The notes under the pieces: model-generated | What the model was told of the DNA's origin: nothing | The model's input: the letters and a program-made list of their open reading frames with translations, nothing else | Database searches by the model: none | Shown: one piece after another, positions 28,521 to 37,736 of the stretch | How positions within the stretch are numbered: position 1 is the first letter of the stretch | How the letters are laid out: every line of letters starts with the position of its first letter | Translations under genes and position numbers: made by a program | DNA from: DATLZU01 sp051293835 | Lineage (GTDB): Bacteria; Nitrospirota; Nitrospiria; Nitrospirales; Nitrospiraceae | NCBI GenBank assembly: GCA_051293835.1 | Contig: JBPKMA010000005.1 | Location: 124,001-188,000, forward strand | Direction of reading: 5' to 3' | DNA: 64,000 bases

Positions 28521-30122
28521 GTGAGCAAGTTCATCTTCGTGACCGGCGGCGTGGTGTCCTCCTTGGGCAAAGGCCTGGCTTCCGCGTCCATCGGCAATTT
28601 GCTGGAAAGCCGAGGCCTGAAGATCACGTTCCTAAAGCTCGACCCCTATATCAACGTCGATCCCGGCACGATGAACCCCTACCAACACGGGGAGGTGTAC
28701 GTCACAGACGACGGGGCCGAGACGGATCTGGACCTGGGACATTACGAACGCTACACCTCGCTGACCCTCTCCCGCGAAAACAACTACACCACCGGCCGGA
28801 TCTACCATTCCGTCATCACCAAGGAACGCCACGGTGATTATCTGGGTGCCACTGTCCAGGTCGTGCCGCATATCACCGACGAAATCAAGCAGTCGATCCG
28901 GCGGGTGGCGGAAGGGACGGATGTGGCGATCGTCGAAATCGGCGGGACGGTCGGCGACATCGAGAGCTTACCGTTTTTGGAAGCCATCCGACAGATGCCG
29001 TATGACGTCGGACGGGACAACGTCCTGTACGTGCACCTGACGCTGGTCCCCTATATCGGCGCGGCGGGCGAGCTGAAGACGAAACCGACTCAGCATTCGG
29101 TGAACAAATTGCGAGAGATCGGCATCCAACCCAACATCCTACTGTGTCGGACCGACCGCTATCTGCCGCCCGATATCAAAGCCAAAATTGCCCTCTTCTG
29201 CAATGTCGAGAAGGACGCGGTGATCACGGCCAAAGATGTCGAAACGGTCTATGAAGTGCCGATCGTGTTCCGTAAGGAGGGGCTCGACGAACTGATTGTC
29301 CGGCAATTGCACCTGGAGGCCGGCCCTCCGGATTTGCGCCAGTGGGACGCTATGGTCCAGAAGATCAAGTATCCGAAGCACGAGGTGCTGGTTGCCCTGG
29401 TGGGTAAATACGTTGGGCTCAAGGAGTCGTACAAGAGTTTGACCGAAGCCCTGGTCCACGGAGGGATCGATCATGAAACCCGCGTCAACATTCGCTGGAT
29501 CGAGTCCGAAGAACTCGAACGGCTCGGTGCTGAGCAGATGTTGCGGGACGCCGATGGGATCTTGATCCCCGGCGGGTTCGGGGCGCGGGGGATCGAGGGA
29601 AAGATTCAGACGGTCCGGTATGCGCGGGAGCGCGGCATTCCGTTTTTCGGTCTTTGCCTGGGCATGCAATGCGCGGTGATCGAACTGGCGAGACATGTCG
29701 CTGGCCTGGCGGGCGCCAACAGTGCGGAATTCGATCCGCAGACCCCGCATCCGGTCATCAGCCTGATGGCCGATCAGCGTTCGGTCCATGACAAGGGCGG
29801 CACCATGCGGCTGGGCGCGTATCCCTGCCGCATCCTCGAAGGCAGCCTTGCGCACAAGGCCTACGGTGTATTGGAGGTGCGCGAACGGCACCGGCACCGA
29901 TATGAATTCAACAACGCCTACCGGGAGGCGCTGACCCGCCACGGTCTGGTGTTAAGCGGACTGTCGCCGGACCAACGGCTGGTCGAGATCGTCGAATTGC
30001 CAGACCATCCCTGGTTCCTGGCAACGCAATTTCATCCCGAATTTACCTCACGGCCGCATCATCCTCATCCGCTCTTTAGCGCGTTCGTGGGGGCCGCGCT
30101 GCGGAGGAAATGCGGGCGCTAA
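28521..30122 (+). CDS. pyrG: CTP synthase
   Basis: The 533-residue enzyme has the N-terminal synthase domain (KFIFVTGGVVSSLGKGLASA; LDPYINVDPGTMNPYQHGEV; IEIGGTVGDIES) and a C-terminal class I glutamine amidotransferase (GIPFFGLCLGMQCAVIE; ATQFHPEFTSRP). It converts UTP to CTP. The GTG start with GGCGGAAG upstream, 19 bases after kdsB, fits the family's usual N terminus. It links the pyrimidine pathway upstream to CMP-Kdo and CDP-diacylglycerol use in the same operon. Confidence 0.97.
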   Translation: MSKFIFVTGGVVSSLGKGLASASIGNLLESRGLKITFLKLDPYINVDPGTMNPYQHGEVYVTDDGAETDLDLGHYERYTSLTLSRENNYTTGRIYHSVITKERHGDYLGATVQVVPHITDEIKQSIRRVAEGTDVAIVEIGGTVGDIESLPFLEAIRQMPYDVGRDNVLYVHLTLVPYIGAAGELKTKPTQHSVNKLREIGIQPNILLCRTDRYLPPDIKAKIALFCNVEKDAVITAKDVETVYEVPIVFRKEGLDELIVRQLHLEAGPPDLRQWDAMVQKIKYPKHEVLVALVGKYVGLKESYKSLTEALVHGGIDHETRVNIRWIESEELERLGAEQMLRDADGILIPGGFGARGIEGKIQTVRYARERGIPFFGLCLGMQCAVIELARHVAGLAGANSAEFDPQTPHPVISLMADQRSVHDKGGTMRLGAYPCRILEGSLAHKAYGVLEVRERHRHRYEFNNAYREALTRHGLVLSGLSPDQRLVEIVELPDHPWFLATQFHPEFTSRPHHPHPLFSAFVGAALRRKCGR

Positions 30123-30210
30123 GCGGGGTGAGTGGGGCGGCGAATTGCAATGCCGCGTCGACTGCCGCCGGCACACCGGTCTGTGGTTGACAGAGGAGGG
30201 GGCACCTGCC

Positions 30211-31035
30211 ATGCACGAAGTGGATCTCGGGCCGTTTAAAGTCGGGGCGGCTCACCGCCGGTTTTTGATCGCCGGGCCCTGCGTGATCGAAAGCGAACGC
30301 TTGGCGCTGGAAACTGCCGCGCAGATCGCCGAGATCACCCGGGCTTGCGGCATGCCCTACATCTTCAAGTCTTCCTACGACAAAGCGAACCGCAGCTCGA
30401 TCGACTCCTTTCGGGGGCCTGGGCTTCGGGAGGGGTTAGCTGTCCTGCGTAAGGTGAAAGAGCAGGTCGGCATCCCTGTCCTGACCGACGTGCACACTGT
30501 CGAGGAAGCACGGGCAGCAGCCGACGTGGTGGACGTGCTGCAGATTCCCGCCTTTCTGTGCCGGCAGACGGATCTGCTGGTGGCGGCGGCTCGGACCGGA
30601 CGCGCGGTGAATGTGAAGAAGGGACAGTTCCTTTCACCGTGGGAGATGGGGAACGTCGTCAAGAAACTCGAGGACAGCGGCAATCGCAACATTCTCCTGA
30701 CTGAACGGGGCTCCTCGTTCGGCTATCACAATCTGGTGGTCGATATGCGGTCGCTGCCGATCATGCGGCGATTCGGGTACCCGGTCGTGTTCGACGCCAC
30801 GCACAGCGTCCAATTGCCCGGGGGAGCCGGCACGAAGTCCGGGGGGCAACGGGAATTCGTCGCGCCGTTGGCTTGCGCGGCGGCGGGGGCGGGCTGTGAC
30901 GGGTTCTTCATGGAAGTCCATCCTAATCCGGATTCGGCGCTCTCGGACGGCCCCAACATGGTCCCTCTGTCGGAATTGAAAGCGTTGCTAGAGCGAATCC
31001 TGCGTATCTGCGACGCCCTGGATTCCAAAGCTTGA
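30211..31035 (+). CDS. kdsA: Kdo 8-phosphate synthase
   Basis: The 274-residue TIM-barrel aldolase has FLIAGPCVIESERLALETA, YIFKSSYDKANRSS, VLTDVHTVEEA, QIPAFLCRQTDLLVAAA and MEVHPNPDSALSDGPN. It condenses phosphoenolpyruvate with arabinose 5-phosphate. It has NVKKGQFLSPWEMGN rather than a Cys-containing metal site at residue 11 (here Phe-Lys-Val-Gly-Ala), so the metal class cannot be settled by eye. The ATG at 30211 is preceded by GAGGAGGGGG. Confidence 0.96.
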   Translation: MHEVDLGPFKVGAAHRRFLIAGPCVIESERLALETAAQIAEITRACGMPYIFKSSYDKANRSSIDSFRGPGLREGLAVLRKVKEQVGIPVLTDVHTVEEARAAADVVDVLQIPAFLCRQTDLLVAAARTGRAVNVKKGQFLSPWEMGNVVKKLEDSGNRNILLTERGSSFGYHNLVVDMRSLPIMRRFGYPVVFDATHSVQLPGGAGTKSGGQREFVAPLACAAAGAGCDGFFMEVHPNPDSALSDGPNMVPLSELKALLERILRICDALDSKA

Positions 31036-31046
31036 GGCACGGGGCA

Positions 31047-32006
31047 ATGAGCATCGAGCAGGGGAAGCGCGTCCTGGAAATCGAGGCGGAGGCCATCCGG
31101 GCACTCGTCGATCGGCTCGATCATCGCTTTATAGAAGCCGTCGAGCTCCTGGAGCGGTGCGCCGGCAAGGTGGTGGTGTCCGGCATGGGCAAGTCCGGAC
31201 TGATCGGGCAGAAGATCGCCTCGACCCTGGCAAGTACGGGAACCCCTGCGTTCTTCCTGCACCCGGCCGAGGGGATTCACGGCGACCTCGGCATGCTGGC
31301 CCGGAAGGATGTCCTGGTGGCCATTTCGAACAGCGGGGAAACGCAAGAAGTACTGCAACTTCTGCCATTCGTGAAGCGGATGGGTATTCCTGTGGTGAGC
31401 TTGACCGGTCGCACCGAGTCCACCTTGGCGAAAAACAGCGACGTAGTGCTGGACGTGTCGGTCAAAGAGGAAGCTTGCCCGATGGGCCTGGCGCCCACCG
31501 CCAGCACGACCGCGACCTTGGCCATGGGAGACGCTCTAGCCATCGCGCTGCTTCAGAAGCGCGGCTTCAAGGCAGAAGACTTTGCCCTCTTCCATCCGGG
31601 CGGCACATTGGGCCGCCGATTGTTAGTGAAGGTGCGCGACCTGATGCATGTCGGCGACGAGCTCCCTCGCGTCGGCTTCCAGTCGTCTGGTCACGAGGCC
31701 ATCCTGGAGATGACGGCCAAGAAGCTGGGGATGACCACGGTCGTCGACGGAGATGGCCGGCTGGTGGGCGTGATCACCGATGGTGACCTGCGGCGCTTTC
31801 TCCAGCGCGGCGGAGATCTGGGCAACGTGACGGCGGGGGACCTTGCGAGTCGCAATCCCAAGACCATCGCCCCAGACGATTTGGCGACCGCGGCGGTGCA
31901 TCTGATGGAGCGCTTCTCCATTACCTCCCTTGTGGTGGTGGAGGCGAGCGGGCAGATTGTCGGGGTCGTTCATTTGCACGACCTGCTTAAACACGGCATT
32001 GTGTAA
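31047..32006 (+). CDS. kdsD: Arabinose-5-phosphate isomerase
   Basis: The 319-residue protein has an N-terminal SIS sugar-isomerase domain (VVVSGMGKSGLIGQKIAST; FLHPAEGIHGDLGML; ISNSGETQEVL; GLAPTASTTATLAMGDALA) and two C-terminal CBS domains (about residues 205-315). It interconverts ribulose 5-phosphate and arabinose 5-phosphate, the first committed step to Kdo. The ATG at 31047 is 11 bases after kdsA; a TTG at 31032 overlapping the kdsA stop is an alternative. With kdsA, kdsB and the heptose kinase it forms a lipopolysaccharide precursor cluster. Confidence 0.95.
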   Translation: MSIEQGKRVLEIEAEAIRALVDRLDHRFIEAVELLERCAGKVVVSGMGKSGLIGQKIASTLASTGTPAFFLHPAEGIHGDLGMLARKDVLVAISNSGETQEVLQLLPFVKRMGIPVVSLTGRTESTLAKNSDVVLDVSVKEEACPMGLAPTASTTATLAMGDALAIALLQKRGFKAEDFALFHPGGTLGRRLLVKVRDLMHVGDELPRVGFQSSGHEAILEMTAKKLGMTTVVDGDGRLVGVITDGDLRRFLQRGGDLGNVTAGDLASRNPKTIAPDDLATAAVHLMERFSITSLVVVEASGQIVGVVHLHDLLKHGIV

Positions 32007-32105
32007 GAGGCGCGGCGATCCGCTTCCGGCGGTGGGACCGAAGGCCGCTTGTCACCAATGGGGTGCGGGAACGGAAAGAGCGAGAACACGGCGTAGACGG
32101 TCGGT

Positions 32106-32726
32106 ATGCGCGTCAGCGAAGTGTGGAAACAAGCGGGGATCGGGCTGGCGAAGTCCGCCGCGCGGGACACCAACATTAATCTGCCGAATTTCCTCACAGT
32201 CTCCCGCATTCTGCTGATTCCCGTTTTCGTGGTGCTCTTCGTGACGCCGACGCCGGCGCGGTCGGTGGCAGCGGCCATAGTCTTTGTCGTGGCCGCAGTC
32301 ACAGACATGTTGGACGGGTATCTGGCCCGCCGTCGTTCGCAAATCACCAAGTTGGGCCGCCTGTTGGATCCGGTCGCGGACAAGTTGTTGGTGCTTTCGG
32401 CCTTGATCCTGCTGGTGCAATACGGTCGGGTAAGCGCGCTGGTGGCTATTCTGATCATCGCCCGCGAGGTTGCCGTGACGGGGATCCGAGCCATTGCCGC
32501 GACCGAGGGCATGATTCTGTCGGCGGAGTTGACGGGCAAGTATAAGATGGCATTGCAGGTCGTGGCGGTCGTGTTTCTGGTGCTTGAAGACACCGCTTTC
32601 GCGCAATTCGAGAACCTGCATGTAGCAGGAACCGTCACGCTGTATGTCTCGCTAGTGTTGGGCTACGTCTCGGGAGCCCAATACCTGCTCAACTTTTGGC
32701 GCCAAGTCACCCTCAAGGGATTGTAA
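32106..32726 (+). CDS. pgsA: CDP-diacylglycerol-glycerol-3-phosphate 3-phosphatidyltransferase
   Basis: This 206-residue integral membrane enzyme has the CDP-alcohol phosphotransferase signature: D-M-L-D-G-Y-L-A-R, eight residues, then G-R-L-L-D-P-V-A-D (about residues 57-82). The family start NLPNFLTVSRILLIPVFV follows a 20-residue hydrophilic extension. About five hydrophobic helices are visible. It makes phosphatidylglycerol phosphate. The extended N terminus may mean the true start lies downstream, but no better start codon with a ribosome site is seen. Confidence 0.93.
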   Translation: MRVSEVWKQAGIGLAKSAARDTNINLPNFLTVSRILLIPVFVVLFVTPTPARSVAAAIVFVVAAVTDMLDGYLARRRSQITKLGRLLDPVADKLLVLSALILLVQYGRVSALVAILIIAREVAVTGIRAIAATEGMILSAELTGKYKMALQVVAVVFLVLEDTAFAQFENLHVAGTVTLYVSLVLGYVSGAQYLLNFWRQVTLKGL

Positions 32727-32738
32727 GCCCGTCCTTCA

Positions 32739-33380
32739 ATGCGGGCGCCGTTGGTCGTTTGCTTCATGGAACAGTTGTGGCTTGCTGTCGGCATGGGAGC
32801 AGCAGGATACGTGCTTGGGTCGGTTCCCTTCGGCATCGTGGTGTGTAAATGGCTGGGAACAGTGGATCCGCGCACGGCAGGAAGCCGAAACATCGGGTTT
32901 ACGAATGTCCTCCGTGTGGCAGGAAAGAAAGCCGGCCTGCTGACGCTTGCCGGCGATCTAGGCAAAGGCTGGTTGGTTGGGTGGATTGCCGCCCGGAGTT
33001 TGGAGCCGGAAGCGGTCGTGCTGGCGGTGGCTTTGTGTCCGGTGCTGGGACATGCCTTTTCGGCTTTCCTGGGGTTTCGCGGAGGCAAAGGCGTGGCAAC
33101 GGCATTGGGAGCGGTGATCGGCAACGCGCCAGTCGTTGGATTGGCAACCATGGTGGTCTGGCTGCTGACCGTCGCGGTGTGGAAATATTCATCTGTCGGA
33201 GCGCTGGTCGCGTTCGGGCTTCTACCGGTTTTGAGTGTCGTGTTCGAGCGCAGTTGGGGGTTTATGGGGTTTTCATTGGTCCTTTGCGGCCTTATTTGGC
33301 TGAAACATCGAGACAACCTCATAAGGTTATGGAATGGAACCGAGCCGAAGATCGGGCAACAGCTAGCAGGTAAGAGTTGA
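32739..33380 (+). CDS. plsY: Glycerol-3-phosphate acyltransferase PlsY
   Basis: The 213-residue membrane protein has the three PlsY motifs: GSVPFGIVVCKWLGTVDPRTAGSRNIGFTN (in shorter pieces, the first loop with SRNIGFTNVLR), GHAFSAFLGFRGGKGVATALG, and the later loop with LIWLKHRDNLIRLWNGTE. It transfers acyl groups from acyl phosphate to glycerol 3-phosphate, the start of phospholipid synthesis. ATG 32766 is a plausible alternative start closer to the usual N terminus. It follows pgsA by 12 bases. Confidence 0.95.
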   Translation: MRAPLVVCFMEQLWLAVGMGAAGYVLGSVPFGIVVCKWLGTVDPRTAGSRNIGFTNVLRVAGKKAGLLTLAGDLGKGWLVGWIAARSLEPEAVVLAVALCPVLGHAFSAFLGFRGGKGVATALGAVIGNAPVVGLATMVVWLLTVAVWKYSSVGALVAFGLLPVLSVVFERSWGFMGFSLVLCGLIWLKHRDNLIRLWNGTEPKIGQQLAGKS

Positions 33381-33435
33381 CAGAATATTTCTTATCGGAC
33401 CATCTGCTGCAATTTCCTTCCAAGCTGAACCGTGC

Positions 33436-34077
33436 ATGACCTTCGAATTTCTCTCCCGCATCCGCAAAGAACTTACGATCACCGTCAAGGCTCTGCAGGA
33501 AATCACCTTGGCGATCTCTGAGCGCGTCAATCGGAAGGTCCAGATTCTTCGCTTGCATTGGCAAGCTGCCTCCATGGCCCATCGGCTCGAAACGATCTAT
33601 CAAGAGCTCGGCCAGTGCCTTGCCGACATCCTAAACAGGAACACCCACACGGACAGTCGTTCTGCACCGCCACCGTTCGACATGAACGAGGCCCGACGAA
33701 TGCTCGAGGCTTCCGCTCGCCAAGTCCGGCACTTACAACACCTTCTCGCGCGTCTGGAAGGCCAAATCCGGGAATTGAAACTTGAAGCGGCACACGAAGA
33801 TATGGTTAGAATTCATCATGACTTGGCGCTTCGTTCGGCAACGATGCAACGCGTCACGGTCGCCAGAGAGTCAATGCTGGTCGGCCGGTCTGTTTGGGAG
33901 TTCGAATTGCCGTCCAGCGTCAGAATCGCTGCCATCTTGCGGGGTCCGGTCTTGTTGCCTGTCACCAAGCATCTGACCGTTCGACCGAACGATGTGGTCA
34001 TTCTGCTTGGCCCGCAGGACGAGCTGGCGAAGATTCTGCCCCGCTTTTCGGGTCGGCAATCGGTTACAATACCCTGA
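33436..34077 (+). CDS. Cytoplasmic protein with coiled coil and C-terminal TrkA-C (RCK_C) domain
   Basis: The 213-residue soluble protein has long amphipathic helices over residues 1-140 (likely coiled coil, LLARLEGQIRELKLEAAHED) and a C-terminal TrkA-C-like fold, residues 140-205: VTVARESMLVGRSVWEFELP, then ILRGPVLLPVTKHLTVRPND and VVILLGPQDELAKIL. TrkA-C domains bind small ligands such as cyclic di-AMP or nucleotides in potassium transport regulators. There is no TrkA-N domain or transporter beside it. Its stop overlaps a possible ATG of the HtrA gene (TGATG). Confidence 0.7.
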   Translation: MTFEFLSRIRKELTITVKALQEITLAISERVNRKVQILRLHWQAASMAHRLETIYQELGQCLADILNRNTHTDSRSAPPPFDMNEARRMLEASARQVRHLQHLLARLEGQIRELKLEAAHEDMVRIHHDLALRSATMQRVTVARESMLVGRSVWEFELPSSVRIAAILRGPVLLPVTKHLTVRPNDVVILLGPQDELAKILPRFSGRQSVTIP

Positions 34078-34142
34078 TGTTCGCGTCTCGGTTTGGCGGA
34101 TCGACTCTGAGCCGCTGTGCGTTTCTTGAGAATGGTGATCCC

Positions 34143-35537
34143 ATGACACGCAACACCGCCTCTTCTGCAACCCGATCTCTGGTCCTTTGGGTCTTCACGA
34201 TATTCACGATCCTCTCGCCGTGTGTGGGGCATACCGCCGAGCCCTCGCCCGGTCCAAGCGGTCTTCGCCTCCTGGAAGAAATCCAAAGCGTGATCACCGA
34301 ACTGGCCGAAAAAGCCAGGCCGTCGGTAGTCAGCATTTTTCCCGTGCAAGGCCCCGGCCGCTCCAAGGAGTTCCCCGGTGAACGGCTGCCCAATTCTCCC
34401 GGTTCTGGGGCCGGCGTAATCATCGACCCTGAAGGCCATATTGTCACGAACAATCACGTCGTCGGAGACGCGAACGAAGTGGAAGTCCGATTATCCGATA
34501 AGACCAAACTCATCGCCCAAGTCATTGGCAAGGATCCGGATACGGACCTGGCCGTGCTGAAAGTGACCGGCGAGCGGCCGTTCCCCTATGCGCGTTTCGG
34601 AGACTCCAACAACGTCAAGGTCGGCCAGTGGGTTCTCGCTGTCGGCAATCCCTTCGGGCTGGAGCGGACTGTCACTCTGGGGGTTGTGAGCGGGGTCGGG
34701 CGGGACAATATCAATCTTTCCCGCTACGAGAATTTCATCCAAACCGACGCTTCCATCAATCCAGGCAATTCAGGCGGACCGCTCTTCAATTTGCGCGGAG
34801 AGATCATTGGTATCAACACCGCCATCATCAACTTCGCTCAAGGAATTGGTTTCGCGATCCCGGCGAACATGGCCAAACAAGTGATCCAGCAGTTGTTGAT
34901 CAAAGGCAAGGTTGTGCGTGGGTGGCTAGGCGTGGGCATCCAACCGGTGACCGCGGATTTGGCCAAAAAATTCGGTGTCAGCGAAGGAGAAGGCGTCCTT
35001 GTCAACGAGGTATTTGAGAATGATCCGGCGGCGGTAGCCGGCATCCAGCCGGGCGATATCATCACCAAGATCGATGGAACATCAATCGATACGCCCAACA
35101 AACTCTCACGCCTGATCGCGGCGCTGCCTCCCGGCGCGATCGCGAAAATCGAAATTGTGCGCGACGGAAAGCATCTGCTCTTGGACGTCGCGTTGACCGA
35201 GCGTCGGGACCACGCGATTGTCGCCTCGCTGCCGCAGTCCCGGAGCGAGCTCAAGTTGGGAATCGATGTGCAGGACTTGACGGCCGCGCTGGCCGAAAAA
35301 TTCAAGTTAAAGGATAGTAAAGGCGTTCTGATCACCAAGGTCGATGCAGGCAGCCTCGCTCAGGCCGAGGGGCTTCGCGAAGGGGACCTAATCAAGGAAG
35401 TCAATCGCGCGGAAGTCTCTAGCGTCAATGAGTTCACCGCTGCCGTCGCGAAGATCAAACGTGGCGAGACAATTCTGCTACGTGTGCTCCGCGAGAACCG
35501 GGCCTTCTACGTCGTCTTAAAACCCTCGGACCGGTAA
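34143..35537 (+). CDS. HtrA/DegP-family periplasmic serine protease
   Basis: The 464-residue protein has a signal peptide (LVLWVFTIFTILSPCVGHTA) and a trypsin-like domain with the full triad: His105 (TNNHVVGDANEV), Asp135 (DPDTDLAVLKV) and Ser210 (NPGNSGGPLFN). Two PDZ domains lie at about residues 265-355 and 375-460. DegP-type proteases degrade and chaperone misfolded envelope proteins. The start is placed just before the signal peptide; an upstream ATG at 34077, overlapping the previous stop, is in frame. It converges on the EF-G-like gene with two bases between stop codons. Confidence 0.93.
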   Translation: MTRNTASSATRSLVLWVFTIFTILSPCVGHTAEPSPGPSGLRLLEEIQSVITELAEKARPSVVSIFPVQGPGRSKEFPGERLPNSPGSGAGVIIDPEGHIVTNNHVVGDANEVEVRLSDKTKLIAQVIGKDPDTDLAVLKVTGERPFPYARFGDSNNVKVGQWVLAVGNPFGLERTVTLGVVSGVGRDNINLSRYENFIQTDASINPGNSGGPLFNLRGEIIGINTAIINFAQGIGFAIPANMAKQVIQQLLIKGKVVRGWLGVGIQPVTADLAKKFGVSEGEGVLVNEVFENDPAAVAGIQPGDIITKIDGTSIDTPNKLSRLIAALPPGAIAKIEIVRDGKHLLLDVALTERRDHAIVASLPQSRSELKLGIDVQDLTAALAEKFKLKDSKGVLITKVDAGSLAQAEGLREGDLIKEVNRAEVSSVNEFTAAVAKIKRGETILLRVLRENRAFYVVLKPSDR

Positions 35538-35539
35538 CG

Positions 35540-37639
35540 TTACTGAGCGACGGCGTGCTTCATAGCCTTGTGTTCGTCGACGATCCGCGCCGCCAGTTCA
35601 CGAGGGACCTCCTCGTAATTCAGGAACTCCATCGTGTAGGTCCCACGGCCGGCCGTAATGGAATTGAGGGCCGGATCGTATTTCAGCATCTCGGCCAGCG
35701 GCACGACGGCTTTGATCAACTGCATTCCCCCACTCGCCGTCACGTTGAGAATGCGGCCCCGCCGCGAGTTCAGGTCGCCAATCACAGCCCCCACGTGATC
35801 CTCTGGGGCATTGACCTCCACGCTCATCATCGGCTCCAGCAGCACCGGATGCGCGGCTTCCATCGCCTTCTTGAACCCCATCGATGCGGCGATTTTGAAG
35901 GCGAGTTCCGATGAGTCCACCACGTGATACGACCCGTCGTAGACGGTCACGCGTACGTCCACGACCGGAAATCCGGCCAACACGCCTTCATGCATGGCCT
36001 CCACTACGCCTTTCTCGACGGCGGGGATGAAATTGCGCGGGATCACGCCGCCCACGATCTTGTTTTCGAACTCGAACCCCTTGCCGCGCGGGAGCGGTGT
36101 AAGCTGGAGCCAACAGTCCCCATATTGGCCATGCCCGCCCGTTTGCTTTTTGTACTTGCCTTGAGCCTGAGCCACGGTCTTGATGGTCTCGCGATACGGG
36201 ACCTTCGGTGTATGGATCGTCACCTCCACCCCGTATTTGCGCCGAAGCTTTTCGAAGGTCACGTCGATATGGAGCTGGCCCATCCCGCTGAGCACCATTT
36301 CCTTCGTCTCGGCATTGCGGGTGAACTCCAGCGTCGGATCTTCTTCAATGAGTTTATGGAGCCCGAGGCTGACTTTCTCAACATCTGCTTTGGACTTGGG
36401 TTCGACGGCGAACGACATGACCGGCCGCGCCAACTGAAGTCCCGGATAAAGAATCGGGTCGTGCTCATCGCAGAGGGTGTCGCCGGTCTGCGTATCCTTA
36501 AGCTTTCCGATTGCGACGATATCACCGGCGACCGCCGATGGCACGGGGATGTACTTCTTGCCCAAAATCATAAACAGATGTCCGCCTCTTTCCTTGACCT
36601 TTTTGGTCGCATTGAAGAATCCTGAGTCCGCCGCCAGAGTTCCCGACAGGATACGGGCATAGGTCATCCGTCCCAGAAACGGATCGATGAGCGTCTTGAA
36701 CACGAAGGCCGAGAAACGATCGGACGGCGAAGGCTGACGCACAACCGGTTCGCCGGTGTAGGGATGCGTCCCCTCCAACGGTCGCACTGTCGCGCTGTCG
36801 ATTGGCGATGGCAGCAGGAAGCCCAGCGCGTCCAGCAACGGCACGACGCCGACGGTCCGCACGGCAGAGCCGCCGAGCACCGGCACGAACTTGCCTGCAA
36901 GCACCCCGTGGCGGAGGCCTTGGGACAACTCGCCCGCGTCAAGATCGCCCTCCGACAGGTACTTCTCCAATAAGCGATCATCGACTTCGGCCACCCCCTC
37001 GAGCAATTTCTTGCGCGCTTCAGCGACGTCACCAGCCAGATTGGCCGGCACACTCCCCGTCTGCACCTTGGGACTGTCGCTTCGCGACCAGATCGCCGTG
37101 CCGTGCAAGAGGTCGACGACACCCTCCAATCCTGGACCTGTGCCGATTGGGACCGTGATTGGCAACGCGGTCAGGTCCAAAGTCCGTTCGCATTCTTCGA
37201 TGATGGCATGAAAGGACGTCCCCTCCTTGTCCAACTCATTCACGAACAAAAGGCAAGGCAGGCGAAGCTCCCGAACGTTCTGCCACAGCCGCCGCAACTC
37301 GGTCCGAACCCCAGTTGCCGCCCCGGCGACCAGTATCACGCCATCGACCGCGCGCAGCGCTGTTTGGGTCTCGCCAAGGAAGCTGAGAGCGCCGGGGGTA
37401 TCAAGTAGATTCACCGTTGTGTCTTTCCATTCGAAATGGAGCACGCTGGTACTGACCGAGATTCGCCGATGGATTTCCTCCGGTTCAAAATCTGACGCCG
37501 TTGTCCCGTTCGCGATCGATCCCATCGTCGGGATAGCACCGGCGGCGAAAAGGAGGGCTTCCGCCAGGGAGGTTTTCCCGGCTCCGGTGTTCGATACGAT
37601 TGCGACATTTCTGACCGACTCGACGCGGGATTCTTTCAT
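35540..37639 (-). CDS. EF-G-like translational GTPase (second, divergent copy type)
   Basis: The 699-residue protein has all five EF-G domains, ending in ISSP-like strands GGMQLIKAVVPLAEMLKYDPALNSITAGRG. The GTPase motifs deviate: G1 is SNTGAGKTSL rather than AHxDAGKTT; G3 is DTPGALSF, lacking the catalytic His of DTPGH; G4 is NELD instead of NKMD. It belongs to the EF-G-like group of paralogues found beside canonical fusA in many bacteria, whose role is not settled. It is downstream of radC on the same strand. Confidence 0.88.
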   Translation of the reverse strand: MKESRVESVRNVAIVSNTGAGKTSLAEALLFAAGAIPTMGSIANGTTASDFEPEEIHRRISVSTSVLHFEWKDTTVNLLDTPGALSFLGETQTALRAVDGVILVAGAATGVRTELRRLWQNVRELRLPCLLFVNELDKEGTSFHAIIEECERTLDLTALPITVPIGTGPGLEGVVDLLHGTAIWSRSDSPKVQTGSVPANLAGDVAEARKKLLEGVAEVDDRLLEKYLSEGDLDAGELSQGLRHGVLAGKFVPVLGGSAVRTVGVVPLLDALGFLLPSPIDSATVRPLEGTHPYTGEPVVRQPSPSDRFSAFVFKTLIDPFLGRMTYARILSGTLAADSGFFNATKKVKERGGHLFMILGKKYIPVPSAVAGDIVAIGKLKDTQTGDTLCDEHDPILYPGLQLARPVMSFAVEPKSKADVEKVSLGLHKLIEEDPTLEFTRNAETKEMVLSGMGQLHIDVTFEKLRRKYGVEVTIHTPKVPYRETIKTVAQAQGKYKKQTGGHGQYGDCWLQLTPLPRGKGFEFENKIVGGVIPRNFIPAVEKGVVEAMHEGVLAGFPVVDVRVTVYDGSYHVVDSSELAFKIAASMGFKKAMEAAHPVLLEPMMSVEVNAPEDHVGAVIGDLNSRRGRILNVTASGGMQLIKAVVPLAEMLKYDPALNSITAGRGTYTMEFLNYEEVPRELAARIVDEHKAMKHAVAQ

Positions 37640-37736
37640 GATGTCCCTCCTCCGCTGATGTGGTCGTGAACGACTCCTCTCGGATTACCACTTCGGCCGG
37701 TTCGCGATTCCGCTCCATCCGCAAGAGCCGACACAT

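Noticed and set aside
34077..34142. ATG 34077 as the start of the HtrA protease
   Set aside because: It would place 22 non-conserved residues before a well-formed signal peptide. It is kept only as an alternative because it overlaps the previous stop (TGATG).
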